Assembly (NCBI GenBank): GCA_947497635.1
Contig: CANMHZ010000029.1
Span: forward strand, 1-9,905
From: Helicobacteraceae bacterium
Lineage (GTDB): Bacteria > Campylobacterota > Campylobacteria > Campylobacterales > Sulfurimonadaceae
DNA length: 9,905 bases
Direction of reading: 5' to 3'
Part shown: piece after piece, positions 1 to 7,185 of the stretch
Layout: each line of letters starts with the position of its first letter
Numbering within the stretch: position 1 is the stretch's first letter
Made by a program: the position numbers and the translations under genes
The notes under the pieces: generated by a model
What the model was told of the DNA's origin: nothing
What the model saw: the letters and a program-made list of their open reading frames with translations, nothing else
Database searches by the model: none

Positions 1-762
1 ACGCGCATCAAGGGTGTTAAAGGTATGGGATGCCATCATACACAAATCATACGCAGGGAGAGGGAGTTCCGCGTCCAAACACCGTTTACACTCGGCAGAT
101 TTGGATTCAAAATCGGCAAAGAGCATAGCAGTATCAGCAATTTCAAAATTGTATTTGCTAAACTGAATTTCGCCCTCTTTGTGGATGTCACGGTACAAAG
201 TTTTACCATATTGGTTCTCACTCCAAACGATGTCAAACACGGTATCAACCCCTTGAAGATACATGGCGAGACGTTCTGTCCCGTAGGTGATCTCCACGGC
301 GACAGGATCACATGCAATCCCCCCAACTTGTTGGAAATAGGTGAACTGTGTTACCTCCATCCCATTGAGCCACACTTCCCAGCCTAGCCCCCATGCCCCA
401 AGTGTTGGAGATTCCCAGTTATCTTCGACGAAGCGGATGTCATGATCTTTGAGATTGAGTCCCAAATATTCGAGACTTTTAAGATAAAGCTCTTGGATAT
501 TGGCAGGGCTTGGTTTGATAAGGGCTTGAAACTGATAGTAACTCCCCAAACGGTTCGGATTTTCGCCATAACGTCCATCAGTAGGGCGACGACTAGGGGC
601 GACATACGCTACAGACCATGGTTGTGAATCGAGTGAGCGAAGGAAGGTCGCAGGGTGAAATGTTCCCGCACCTGCTGCAATATCGTAAGGTTGCACGATA
701 GCACACCCTTGATCATTCCAAAATTGTTGTAGTTTTAAAAGCATATCACCGAAAGTTAGCAT
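1..762 (-). CDS. glyQ: Glycyl-tRNA synthetase alpha subunit, 3'-truncated by window edge
   Basis: This is the catalytic alpha chain of the bacterial alpha2-beta2 glycyl-tRNA synthetase (class II), which activates glycine with ATP and loads it on tRNA-Gly. The 254 visible codons are open to the left edge; family members are about 290-305 residues, so only the C-terminal few dozen are missing. The protein starts MLTFGDMLLKLQQFW. It carries the motif 2 region RRPTDGRYGENPNRL (about 58-72) followed by YYQFQALIKPSP, the core VEDNWESPTLGAWGLGWEVW (112-131), and the motif 3 stretch GTERLAMYLQG (161-171). The ATG at 762 has AGGAA about seven bases upstream. It is the last gene of the minus-strand train, 88 bases after the GGDEF gene, and has its own -10 box. 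The partner glyS is not in the window. Identification is secure. Confidence 0.97.
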   Translation of the reverse strand, partial: MLTFGDMLLKLQQFWNDQGCAIVQPYDIAAGAGTFHPATFLRSLDSQPWSVAYVAPSRRPTDGRYGENPNRLGSYYQFQALIKPSPANIQELYLKSLEYLGLNLKDHDIRFVEDNWESPTLGAWGLGWEVWLNGMEVTQFTYFQQVGGIACDPVAVEITYGTERLAMYLQGVDTVFDIVWSENQYGKTLYRDIHKEGEIQFSKYNFEIADTAMLFADFESKSAECKRCLDAELPLPAYDLCMMASHTFNTLDAR

Positions 763-850
763 GAAAAATTCCTAAAAAAAAGTGTGTTATTATAGCCAAA
801 GAGTCCTCGTTCTTAATACGACCGAGTAAATGAGAAATGCCATTTAGAAA
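763..850 (-). promoter_or_regulatory. glyQ upstream region with candidate sigma70 promoter
   Basis: This is the 88-base gap between the stop of the GGDEF gene and glyQ. On the minus strand a perfect TATAAT lies at 794-789, which would start transcription near 782 and give a leader of about 20 bases containing the AGGAA ribosome site. No good TTGACA stands 17 bases upstream, only TTAAGA, which is usual for Campylobacterota promoters. No hairpin with a T-tract follows the GGDEF stop, so read-through from the upstream operon is possible. The promoter is inferred from sequence only. Confidence 0.5.
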
Positions 851-2401
851 TTAGTGTGTCACTACTTTATTTTTTCCACTCGATTTTGCAGCATAAAGTG
901 CCTCATCGACTCGTCGCATAAAGGAATCAGCATTGTCGGACTCTAAAAAGTTTGTTACTCCAAGGCTTATTGTAACCATTCCTACATCGCCAAACGTGTG
1001 AGTCTCGATGGCTTTACGTAACCGCTCGGCGAGAATAGCTGCTTCGTTTTCGGGGATATCGGGTTGCAATATTATAAATTCTTCTCCTCCCCATCGGGCA
1101 ATGAGATCGCTTTTTCGAATATTGTAGTTTCCGATATGTGCTATTTCTTTTAATACAACATCACCTGATAGATGCCCGTATGTATCATTAACCTTTTTAA
1201 AGTCATCAATATCAAATAAAATAACAGAAAGGGCAATGTTATATCTTTTTGCTCTGTCTATGGAGTAGTGGAGAATTTCATCAAACTTCATTCGATTGGC
1301 AATATTTGTCAATGTGTCAATGGAGGCGAGTTGTTCAAGCTTTTTCTCCAGAAGCATATGTTCGGTGACATCTTTTCCAGTCGATACAAAAGAACTGATT
1401 TCCCCTTTGTGATTTTTGATGGCTGCAATGGCTTTATATTCGTGATACAGTTCACCATTTTTCTTTTTATTAACCATATAACTTCTAAAGGTCTCTTCAC
1501 TTAGTATGGTTTCCCATAAGTTTTGATAAAAGGGTGCTAAATGTCGTCCTGATTTAATGATAGAGGCGTTTTGACCGTAAGCCTCATCTTTTGTAAATCC
1601 TGTTTGCTCTTCAAAAGCAGGATTTGTGTACAAAATGGTTCCTTCTTTATTCGTAATTACAACACTGTCGCCACTCACTTGAATCGCCTTTGAGAGTTGA
1701 ATCAATTGAACTTCAACTTCAAGACGCATTTTCCGTAATAAGTCGATTGTAATCAGCACCATTAAAAGGGCAAAGAGTGCTCTAAAAAGCTGAATGGGTA
1801 AACCGACGTATTCTTGAAAAATAGTCGTATTTAACTGTGAAGCCATCCCTATAGGTGCATCGGGGACAATAATACCAGCTAAAACACCATAAGCAAAAAA
1901 ACTTAGACTCAATACGAGTAGGTGATTCTTATATAACTGAGCACCCTCGATATGTTGGTCTCTAAAGAGTATATATGCCGTTAAAAAGGTAGCAGGAATA
2001 CCGATTAAATATCGTGTCCATACATTTCCTGCTACGTATATATTGCCGTCTTGAAAGGTAAGGACGATAAGCATCGTTACCAATATGGCAGTAATAAGGA
2101 TCAAATGAGAGCATAAAAATCGTTTAAAAGTATCCATCAATGAGATGAGTCCAAAATAGAGTAAGAAAAAGTACGAAAGGGGAAGAAGTAGTAAATTAAT
2201 TTTACTAAAGAGAAGGGTGTTGGCGGGTTCTATGAGTTTAAACATATCGATCCACTCTGTAGTGCCATGAAGAATACCAAAAATACCTAGTAACCAAATA
2301 TGTTTTACGAATCGTTTACGTTGCAACCCCTTTGGGTACAACAATACCGCCCCGCCAAACGTAAAAAAAGCGAGCCCGTAAATAAAGAAAATAGTAACCA
2401 C
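851..2401 (-). CDS. Membrane PAS-GGDEF diguanylate cyclase
   Basis: This is a predicted inner-membrane diguanylate cyclase that makes c-di-GMP from two GTP. About the first 222 of 516 residues are hydrophobic, with roughly seven membrane segments (near 1-20, 33-48, 66-86, 97-115, 128-146, 160-180, 200-220), forming a sensor I cannot assign to a named family. A PAS domain follows (about 232-350; VVITNKEGTILYTNPAFEEQTGF, then a PAC-like part ending GKDVTEH), and then a GGDEF domain (352-516). The GGDEF domain looks active: metal-binding Asp397 and Asp399 region (FDIDDFKKVND), signature GGEEF at 438-442, and the inhibitory RxxD I-site (RKSD, 429-432) exactly five residues before it, which predicts feedback inhibition by c-di-GMP. 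There is no EAL domain. The start is GTG, with GAGG about ten bases upstream and an in-frame stop just before it. It begins 21 bases after the DUF89 gene, so it is probably in the same operon. The input signal is unknown. Confidence 0.93.
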   Translation of the reverse strand: MVTIFFIYGLAFFTFGGAVLLYPKGLQRKRFVKHIWLLGIFGILHGTTEWIDMFKLIEPANTLLFSKINLLLLPLSYFFLLYFGLISLMDTFKRFLCSHLILITAILVTMLIVLTFQDGNIYVAGNVWTRYLIGIPATFLTAYILFRDQHIEGAQLYKNHLLVLSLSFFAYGVLAGIIVPDAPIGMASQLNTTIFQEYVGLPIQLFRALFALLMVLITIDLLRKMRLEVEVQLIQLSKAIQVSGDSVVITNKEGTILYTNPAFEEQTGFTKDEAYGQNASIIKSGRHLAPFYQNLWETILSEETFRSYMVNKKKNGELYHEYKAIAAIKNHKGEISSFVSTGKDVTEHMLLEKKLEQLASIDTLTNIANRMKFDEILHYSIDRAKRYNIALSVILFDIDDFKKVNDTYGHLSGDVVLKEIAHIGNYNIRKSDLIARWGGEEFIILQPDIPENEAAILAERLRKAIETHTFGDVGMVTISLGVTNFLESDNADSFMRRVDEALYAAKSSGKNKVVTH

Positions 2402-2422
2402 AACAAATACCCTCTACTATAA

Positions 2423-3280
2423 TTAGTCTAATTTACAGATGATAGAACCAATCTCAGCTTCGAGCGAACGCGAAACAACCGAACATTTCACTTTGAGCAA
2501 AAAACAGATATTAGAACGTGGCACGGGACTCAAACATTCATAATTCCCCATCCCTTTGGCAATGATAACATCAGCACTATCGAACAGCTTTTTAGCTTCA
2601 TCGGTGGCACGCTCATACTCAAACCCGGGAGTATTAACGCCACTATCCAAGAGAGTACAAATTTGATCGATACTAGCCTCTTTTGCTTCTAACATTGTAA
2701 CATCATTTATAATAAAATTACCTCGTACCATATAGGTGATGGCTAATTTGGGATAGAGCTTTTGGAGATGTTCGATTGCCAAAGCATCAAAAATATGTTC
2801 CCCCGTATTGTCCCCGATATAAAGAAGTGTTTTTGCGGTTGACAGTTTTTGACGTAATTTTTGCGAATCATCACACGTAAAAGGGGTATGAAAGACTGAC
2901 ATAATAGCATCGTGCAAATCAAAAGTCACTTCTGCCGCCAAATCGATTACATTCCCCACGACGGCTGTTTTGAGTAAAGCCATAAAGGGGTCACTGTTTT
3001 GTTCTATCGTTTCACGTAAAAACGGGATATAGTGAAGAGCTTGCGTCGTAGCGTGTTTCTTTTGTTCATCATAGAGATCAATTTTATTTGCCAAAACGGC
3101 CATTTGTTCATATAGCGGTGCAGCAATGACGGGAGGGGATAGGGTAAAATCAGCATTTTCAAGAGACGTTTCAACGAAATGGACAATTTTTTTTGTTAAT
3201 ACATCATCAGCACCTATCGCCTTGCAAACACGTTCACTTTGGGCGATGATACATCCGATACATTCATTTTGGATGGTCAT
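2423..3280 (-). CDS. DUF89 / ARMT1-like metal-dependent phosphatase
   Basis: This is a DUF89-family protein (Pfam PF01937 type). Characterised members are metal-dependent phosphatases thought to clear damaged or surplus phosphorylated metabolites; the substrate of this one is unknown. With the start chosen here it has 285 residues. It has the N-terminal CIGC pair (C7, C10) of the prokaryotic branch, the metal-site motif GDNTGEHIFD (D157, N158, E161), then RGNFIINDVT (N192, D193) and the late IIAKGMGNYECL (K242), all matching the family in order. An earlier in-frame start adds 11 residues. I prefer the ATG at 3280 because it leads straight into the family-typical start MTIQNECIGC and because its ATG overlaps the TGA of the upstream gene (ATGA). 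No Shine-Dalgarno is visible there, so translation is probably coupled. The family is secure, the physiological role open. Confidence 0.9.
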   Translation of the reverse strand: MTIQNECIGCIIAQSERVCKAIGADDVLTKKIVHFVETSLENADFTLSPPVIAAPLYEQMAVLANKIDLYDEQKKHATTQALHYIPFLRETIEQNSDPFMALLKTAVVGNVIDLAAEVTFDLHDAIMSVFHTPFTCDDSQKLRQKLSTAKTLLYIGDNTGEHIFDALAIEHLQKLYPKLAITYMVRGNFIINDVTMLEAKEASIDQICTLLDSGVNTPGFEYERATDEAKKLFDSADVIIAKGMGNYECLSPVPRSNICFLLKVKCSVVSRSLEAEIGSIICKLD

Positions 3281-3753
3281 TGTGACGCATGATCGTCGAT
3301 CACTTTTCCCCACATTAGTTTGTACTTACGACGCATAAATTCGACCTCTTGTTGGGTAAGTTTGAGCTGTTCCGTGAGGGTTGCGATGGTGCTTCGATCT
3401 TCTTCATAGAGTTCTTGGAGGGAATTGAGTGCCTCTTTGAGAAACATATTTTCATTTTTTATCGACTCAATCGTCTCCTCTTTAGCAAGGAGCACTTTTT
3501 CATGAAGATTGATAATAGTACCAATCGTTTTTTCGACAAAACTAGCCCCCAACGTAATATCGGCTTGCGAGATACTGAGGTCATGAAGAGTTACAGGGAC
3601 AATTTCTCCTACCCCATGAATAGGATCAATCAGTATCTCTCCATCTTGAATCATTGTGGAGAGCTTTCCTCTCATGATTAAAGCTTCAACCGTACCACGA
3701 TCCATATCTGCCATTTGAGCGTATTCGTCAATACTTATCCAATGTTCTTGCAT
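3277..3753 (-). CDS. Small helix-turn-helix / coiled-coil protein, possibly DUF3972
   Basis: This is a 158-residue protein of unknown function. The N-terminal part (about 4-45; HWISIDEYAQMADMDRGTVE, then a short IQDGEILIDP strand pair) resembles the MerR/excisionase-type winged helix that selects a target by a short helix-turn-helix. The last half (about 80-145) is rich in E, K, L and Q with heptad-like spacing and should be a long coiled coil, ending in a basic patch (RRKYK). No signal peptide or membrane segment is present. From memory it fits the Campylobacterota family DUF3972, found next to purE and glyQ in C. jejuni; this was not checked against a database. ATG codons lie at 3759 and 3753; I choose 3753 because GAGGGG lies six bases before it, whereas the same motif abuts the earlier ATG. 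It starts 35 bases after purE and its TGA overlaps the DUF89 start. Confidence 0.8.
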   Translation of the reverse strand: MQEHWISIDEYAQMADMDRGTVEALIMRGKLSTMIQDGEILIDPIHGVGEIVPVTLHDLSISQADITLGASFVEKTIGTIINLHEKVLLAKEETIESIKNENMFLKEALNSLQELYEEDRSTIATLTEQLKLTQQEVEFMRRKYKLMWGKVIDDHASQ

Positions 3754-3788
3754 CCTCATCCCCTCACTCTTTTAATTTTAACTAGAAA

Positions 3789-4283
3789 TTATAAAATGGT
3801 TTCTATTTCCAATGAATCCATTTCCACTTTTTTTGCTTTTGCGATACGGTCTTCTTGAAGTTTCATTCGTAATTCATCGTTTTCCAGTGCCAAAATTTGC
3901 ATTGCCAAGTACGCTGAGTTAATGGCGCCCGCTTTTCCGATAGCAACGGTAGCAACAGGCATTCCAGCAGGCATTTGTACCGTAGAAAGAAGTGCATCAA
4001 TACCACTTAACGCCGATGCGCTCATAGGGACACCGATGATAGGTTTGATCGTTTTAGAGGACAAAACACCCGCCAAATGAGCAGCCATACCCGCCGCCGC
4101 GATAAACACTTGCGCTCCCTTAGCTTCTGCGGCAATGACATAATCCTTGGTACGCTCAGGGCTACGATGAGCCGATGAAATAATGAGTTCATAAGGAACA
4201 CCAAAATCCTCAAGTGTGTCTGAACACGATTTCATTACATCGAAATCACTTTTACTTCCCATAATAATGGATACAAATTTCAT
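3789..4283 (-). CDS. purE: N5-carboxyaminoimidazole ribonucleotide mutase (PurE, class I)
   Basis: PurE moves the carboxyl group of N5-CAIR to give 4-carboxyaminoimidazole ribonucleotide in de novo purine synthesis, normally as a cytosolic octamer. The 164-residue protein matches the usual length of about 160-170. It shows GSKSD (9-13) for phosphate binding, SAHRSPERT with the catalytic-type His39, the AAAGMAAHLAGVL loop, and TVQMPAGMPVATVAIGKAGA. These features mark class I (the bacterial mutase) rather than the class II carboxylase. The AGMAAHLAG loop replaces the AGGAAHLPG of E. coli; I recall this as common in Campylobacterota. An in-frame ATG lies 12 codons upstream, but it falls inside the end of the preceding U32 gene and adds a lysine-rich tail outside the family, while the ATG at 4283 has AAGGG a few bases upstream. 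The gap to the U32 gene is then 19 bases. No purK is in the window. Confidence 0.96.
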   Translation of the reverse strand: MKFVSIIMGSKSDFDVMKSCSDTLEDFGVPYELIISSAHRSPERTKDYVIAAEAKGAQVFIAAAGMAAHLAGVLSSKTIKPIIGVPMSASALSGIDALLSTVQMPAGMPVATVAIGKAGAINSAYLAMQILALENDELRMKLQEDRIAKAKKVEMDSLEIETIL

Positions 4284-4302
4284 TTTTTCCCTTTTTTGTT
4301 TT

Positions 4303-5595
4303 TTAGCATCTTGTTCCAATTCCCATCTCTTCCGTCGCAGGGATACGAAAAAACGTAAACTGCGGTAACGAAGCAGGGAGTTTGAAGCGGTTCAAATTTC
4401 CGCTATGGATTTGATCCCATATTTTTCCATTTTCAGCGACGAGCTGTTTGAAAATTATGATCCATTGCCCGTCTCTTTTTTCAATCGTTCCGATCTCATT
4501 ATCACACTCTTGAATTAAAGCATCCGTTGGGGCGACAATTTCCATCACATCATTCGGGAATGTTTTGTATTTGCATTCAAAAAATTCTCCCGACTCATCG
4601 ACGAGTCCCGTCACTTGATGCGTACCCATCATCATCGTAAAATCGAGGTTTTGGGTGTCATGTTTTTCAAAAGGACGGTTGATGAGGTACGCATCGGTAA
4701 ATCCGCGATTTTGCATTGTCGCTAGTTCTTTTTGATAGGTATCTCCATCAAAATGCCCTGCATAATAATCATCAATCGCTTGTCGATACGTTTTTGCAGT
4801 GATAGCGGCATAATAAGGAGACTTCGTTCGCCCTTCCACTTTAACCGAATCAATAGCCCCACTTTCTAAAATCTCTTGAATATGGGAAGCGAGATTAAGA
4901 TCTTTGGAATTCATAATATACGTTCCAATCCCCTCATGCTCTTCGAGTTTGAAAAGAGTTCCCGTTTCAGGATTGGCAGCGTACATTTCGTAGGGAAATC
5001 GGCAATCGTTGGCACAGCTTCCACGATTAGGGACACGACCGCTTTGCAGCGTTGAGATAAGACAGCGCCCGCTATACGCGAAACACATGGAACCATGAAC
5101 AAAAACTTCAAGTTCCAAGTCGGGGAGCTCTTCTTTGATCTGAACCAAATCTTTGAGAGATATTTCCCGTGCAGCGATAATACGGCGCGCCCCCATATCA
5201 TAATAAACTTGCGCATCAAGAATATTCATAACATTGGCTTGAGTCGAGAGATGAAGCGGTATTTGTGGGGCAATTTGGTGAGCAAGTTTGAGAACACCTG
5301 GCGTTGCAACGATAAACGCATCAGGTTCTAGGGATGCCATAGTGGCAATATGCTCTTTGAGAAGTTTTAGTTGAGAGTTAAAAGGGAAACCATTAATAGT
5401 GACATAAACTTTACGACCACGCGCATGAGCATAATCAATCCCCTCTTTGAAACTTTCCAAATCGAACTCTTTACCTGAACGGATACGCAGTGAAAAGTGA
5501 CTTACACCACCATAAACAGCATCTGCGCCGTAATCGATTGCAATTTTTAATTTTTCTAAATTCCCCGCAGGGGAAAGGAGCTCCACTTTTTTCAA
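4303..5595 (-). CDS. trhP: U32-family tRNA uridine-34 hydroxylase (TrhP-like)
   Basis: This protein was traditionally annotated as a U32 peptidase or collagenase. Members of this length (430 residues; E. coli TrhP/YegQ about 450) are now known to help make 5-hydroxyuridine at the wobble position of tRNA, using prephenate and an iron-sulfur centre. The start MKKVELLSPAGNLEKLK is typical. The U32 signature is EVFVHGSMCFAYSGRCLIS (163-181), and NRGSCANDCRFPY follows. The four cysteines C171, C178, C194 and C198 are in the arrangement expected for cluster binding. A C-terminal beta-rich region (about 330-410) ends in a short basic tail with a terminal Cys. It is too short for the 23S rRNA enzyme RlhA, which carries an extra domain. 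The start codon is TTG, with a weak AGAG about nine bases upstream; an in-frame stop 18 bases before it leaves no better choice except GTG at codon 4. It begins 21 bases after cheZ. The H. pylori homologue also neighbours CheZ, as I recall. Confidence 0.9.
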   Translation of the reverse strand: MKKVELLSPAGNLEKLKIAIDYGADAVYGGVSHFSLRIRSGKEFDLESFKEGIDYAHARGRKVYVTINGFPFNSQLKLLKEHIATMASLEPDAFIVATPGVLKLAHQIAPQIPLHLSTQANVMNILDAQVYYDMGARRIIAAREISLKDLVQIKEELPDLELEVFVHGSMCFAYSGRCLISTLQSGRVPNRGSCANDCRFPYEMYAANPETGTLFKLEEHEGIGTYIMNSKDLNLASHIQEILESGAIDSVKVEGRTKSPYYAAITAKTYRQAIDDYYAGHFDGDTYQKELATMQNRGFTDAYLINRPFEKHDTQNLDFTMMMGTHQVTGLVDESGEFFECKYKTFPNDVMEIVAPTDALIQECDNEIGTIEKRDGQWIIIFKQLVAENGKIWDQIHSGNLNRFKLPASLPQFTFFRIPATEEMGIGTRC

Positions 5596-5616
5596 ACGCT
5601 TAATCTCTATTCATTT

Positions 5617-6336
5617 TTATTTTTGTCCAAAAGAGGCTAATAGTGCTTCAATGTCTTCACTATTAACGATATCTTCAGTTGAAGTATCACCAGGGAGATG
5701 AGTAGCCGAACCGACCCGTTTTGCATCATCAATTTTACCCGAAAAGAGGTGATTCATATAGGTTGAAAGGGCGCGCATTACATTGATAACACGTTCAATT
5801 TTCTGACGATGAATGTCTTGATACTGCATAATATCCATAACATTCATAATGGTATCTCCACCATTTTGGAGAATATCCATCACCTTGCCCGTCTTAACTA
5901 ACCCATCTTTATTTTTTTCAAGCTGTGTTTCAAATACAGAAACATGTGGAAATTTAAGACGGAGAGTTTCAAAAAGTTCAATGTTACTTTTAAGAATTAG
6001 ATTAAGCGCTTTGAGTTGTTTCTCACCGTCACCTAGATCATTACTTATATCTTCAATAAGATCAAAAATTTCAGAAGCTTTTTGTTCGCTTTCTTTGGTA
6101 ACATCATCAAGCTGATGAACCATTTTATTGTCATCGGTTGGTGGTGGTGGTGGCCAGCCATGAGTAGCAGAAACACGATAGGTCTCTGGATCAAATTCCA
6201 TAGGTGCATCGTTACTATCATCATCTTCTTCGTCATCAGTTATCTCTTCTATTGATTCCATAGTAATAGCAGGTTCAATCTCTTCATCTAAATCCATATC
6301 ACCATTCATTAGCGCATCTAGCTCTTCTTGTGTCAT
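5617..6336 (-). CDS. cheZ: CheZ-like CheY-P phosphatase (Campylobacterota type)
   Basis: This is a predicted phosphatase that removes phosphate from the chemotaxis regulator CheY and so ends the signal at the flagellar motor. It has 239 residues. The central helical region (about 72-200) contains QYQDIHRQKIERV (171-183), which matches the E. coli CheZ catalytic motif QDLTGQ: Asp174 and Gln178 correspond to D143 and Q147. The N-terminus MTQEELDALMNGD resembles the CheY-binding peptide at the start of FliM, an acidic stretch (13-43) and a PPPPP run (62-66) follow, and the C-terminus SEDIEALLASFGQK resembles the CheZ tail that tethers CheY. ATG at 6336 has AGAGGA five bases upstream. It is the first gene of the minus-strand train and is divergent from hisJ. 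Overall similarity to gammaproteobacterial CheZ is low, but the motifs agree with the remote CheZ described in H. pylori (HP0170) and C. jejuni (Cj0700). Confidence 0.9.
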   Translation of the reverse strand: MTQEELDALMNGDMDLDEEIEPAITMESIEEITDDEEDDDSNDAPMEFDPETYRVSATHGWPPPPPTDDNKMVHQLDDVTKESEQKASEIFDLIEDISNDLGDGEKQLKALNLILKSNIELFETLRLKFPHVSVFETQLEKNKDGLVKTGKVMDILQNGGDTIMNVMDIMQYQDIHRQKIERVINVMRALSTYMNHLFSGKIDDAKRVGSATHLPGDTSTEDIVNSEDIEALLASFGQK

Positions 6337-6405
6337 ATCGATATCCTCTATGATTAATATTGCACTATAATAACATTAAAATCTTTAGTTTATTTGGATA
6401 AAAAG
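6337..6405. promoter_or_regulatory. Divergent cheZ / hisJ promoter region
   Basis: These 69 AT-rich bases separate the divergent cheZ operon and hisJ. On the plus strand a perfect TATAAT at 6366-6371 would start transcription near 6378 and leave a leader of about 28 bases for hisJ, with GGAT as a weak ribosome site before the ATG at 6406. On the minus strand the cheZ ribosome site AGAGGA is clear at 6348-6342, while -10 candidates such as TATTAT or TATAGT overlap the plus-strand box, so the two promoters may share sequence. No sigma54 (TGGC-N8-TTGC type) site is visible. Inferred from sequence only. Confidence 0.5.
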
Positions 6406-7185
6406 ATGAAAATTGATCTTCATAACCATACAATTTTGTGTAATCACGCGACAGGTAGTGTTAATGAGTACGTAGAAGCGGCTATTGCATGCGGTACGGA
6501 ATATTTTGGTTTATCCGATCATGCCCCTATGGAGTATGATTATGAGTACCGAATGTCATTTGATCAGATGGAACTTTATGAACAATGGGTACGCGATGCA
6601 AAAGAGCGTTACAGCGATCAAATCACCGTTCTTTTGGGCTACGAAGTTGATTATCTAGCACGGTATGTGGATGAGCGTGTATTAAAACGCCCGTGCGATT
6701 ATTTAATAGGTAGTATTCATTTTATTGATGAATGGGGGTTTGATAACCCTGAATACATTGCAAAATACAATACTATGGATATGGACACCCTTTATTCTCG
6801 CTATTTTGATCTTGTTGAGACAATGGCAAAAAGTGGAAATTTTGATATTGTTGGTCATCTTGATTTATTGAAAGTATTCAAGTTTTTTCCGAAAACGGAT
6901 ATTCGGATATTGGCAAAAAATGCGTTAAAAGCAATCAAAGATGCCAACATGACGGTAGAAATCAATGTTGCAGGCTTGCGTAAACCTGTTGCTCAAGCAT
7001 ATCCATCCCCTCTTTTACTTCAATCCATGGCGGAACTTGAAATTCCTATCACGTTTGGTTCTGATGCACACCGACCCGATCAAGTGGGTATGTTTACGAA
7101 TGAGGCTCAAGAGCTTGCTCGATGTGTCGGATATACCCATTGTGCCCTTTATCGAAACAGAGAACGAGAAATGGTTAAATTTTAA
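6406..7185 (+). CDS. hisJ: PHP-family histidinol-phosphatase (HisJ/HisK type)
   Basis: This is a predicted phosphatase that converts L-histidinol phosphate to L-histidinol in histidine synthesis, using a trinuclear metal centre in a PHP (polymerase and histidinol phosphatase) fold. It has 259 residues, close to the usual 260-270. Expected metal ligands are present in order: DLHNHT (H6, H8), LCNHA (H14), LSDHAP (D38, H39), GYEVDY (E80), GSIHF (H105), GHLDLLK (H151) and GSDAHRPDQVG (D220, H222). The EINVAGLRKP followed by YPSP stretch (185-201) is typical of the HisJ subgroup rather than of other PHP proteins. A TTG four codons upstream could also start the frame, but the ATG at 6406 has GGAT at good spacing and begins the canonical MKIDLHNHT. 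It ends 71 bases before glnA. No other his gene is nearby, so the substrate rests on subfamily similarity; another phosphoester is possible. Confidence 0.86.
   Translation: MKIDLHNHTILCNHATGSVNEYVEAAIACGTEYFGLSDHAPMEYDYEYRMSFDQMELYEQWVRDAKERYSDQITVLLGYEVDYLARYVDERVLKRPCDYLIGSIHFIDEWGFDNPEYIAKYNTMDMDTLYSRYFDLVETMAKSGNFDIVGHLDLLKVFKFFPKTDIRILAKNALKAIKDANMTVEINVAGLRKPVAQAYPSPLLLQSMAELEIPITFGSDAHRPDQVGMFTNEAQELARCVGYTHCALYRNREREMVKF

Noticed and set aside
25..387. Open frame of 120 codons on the plus strand
   Set aside because: It lies wholly antisense to glyQ, whose protein is unmistakable over the same bases, and it has no family resemblance.
836..850. Short AAATG/CATTT palindrome after the GGDEF stop as a terminator
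   Set aside because: The arms are five bases with one base between them and no T-tract follows; it cannot form a useful terminator hairpin.
3788..3793. TATAAT on the minus strand at the purE stop, upstream of the small protein gene
   Set aside because: It could be an internal promoter, but it overlaps the TAA stop in AT-rich sequence and has no other support, so it is not listed as a feature.
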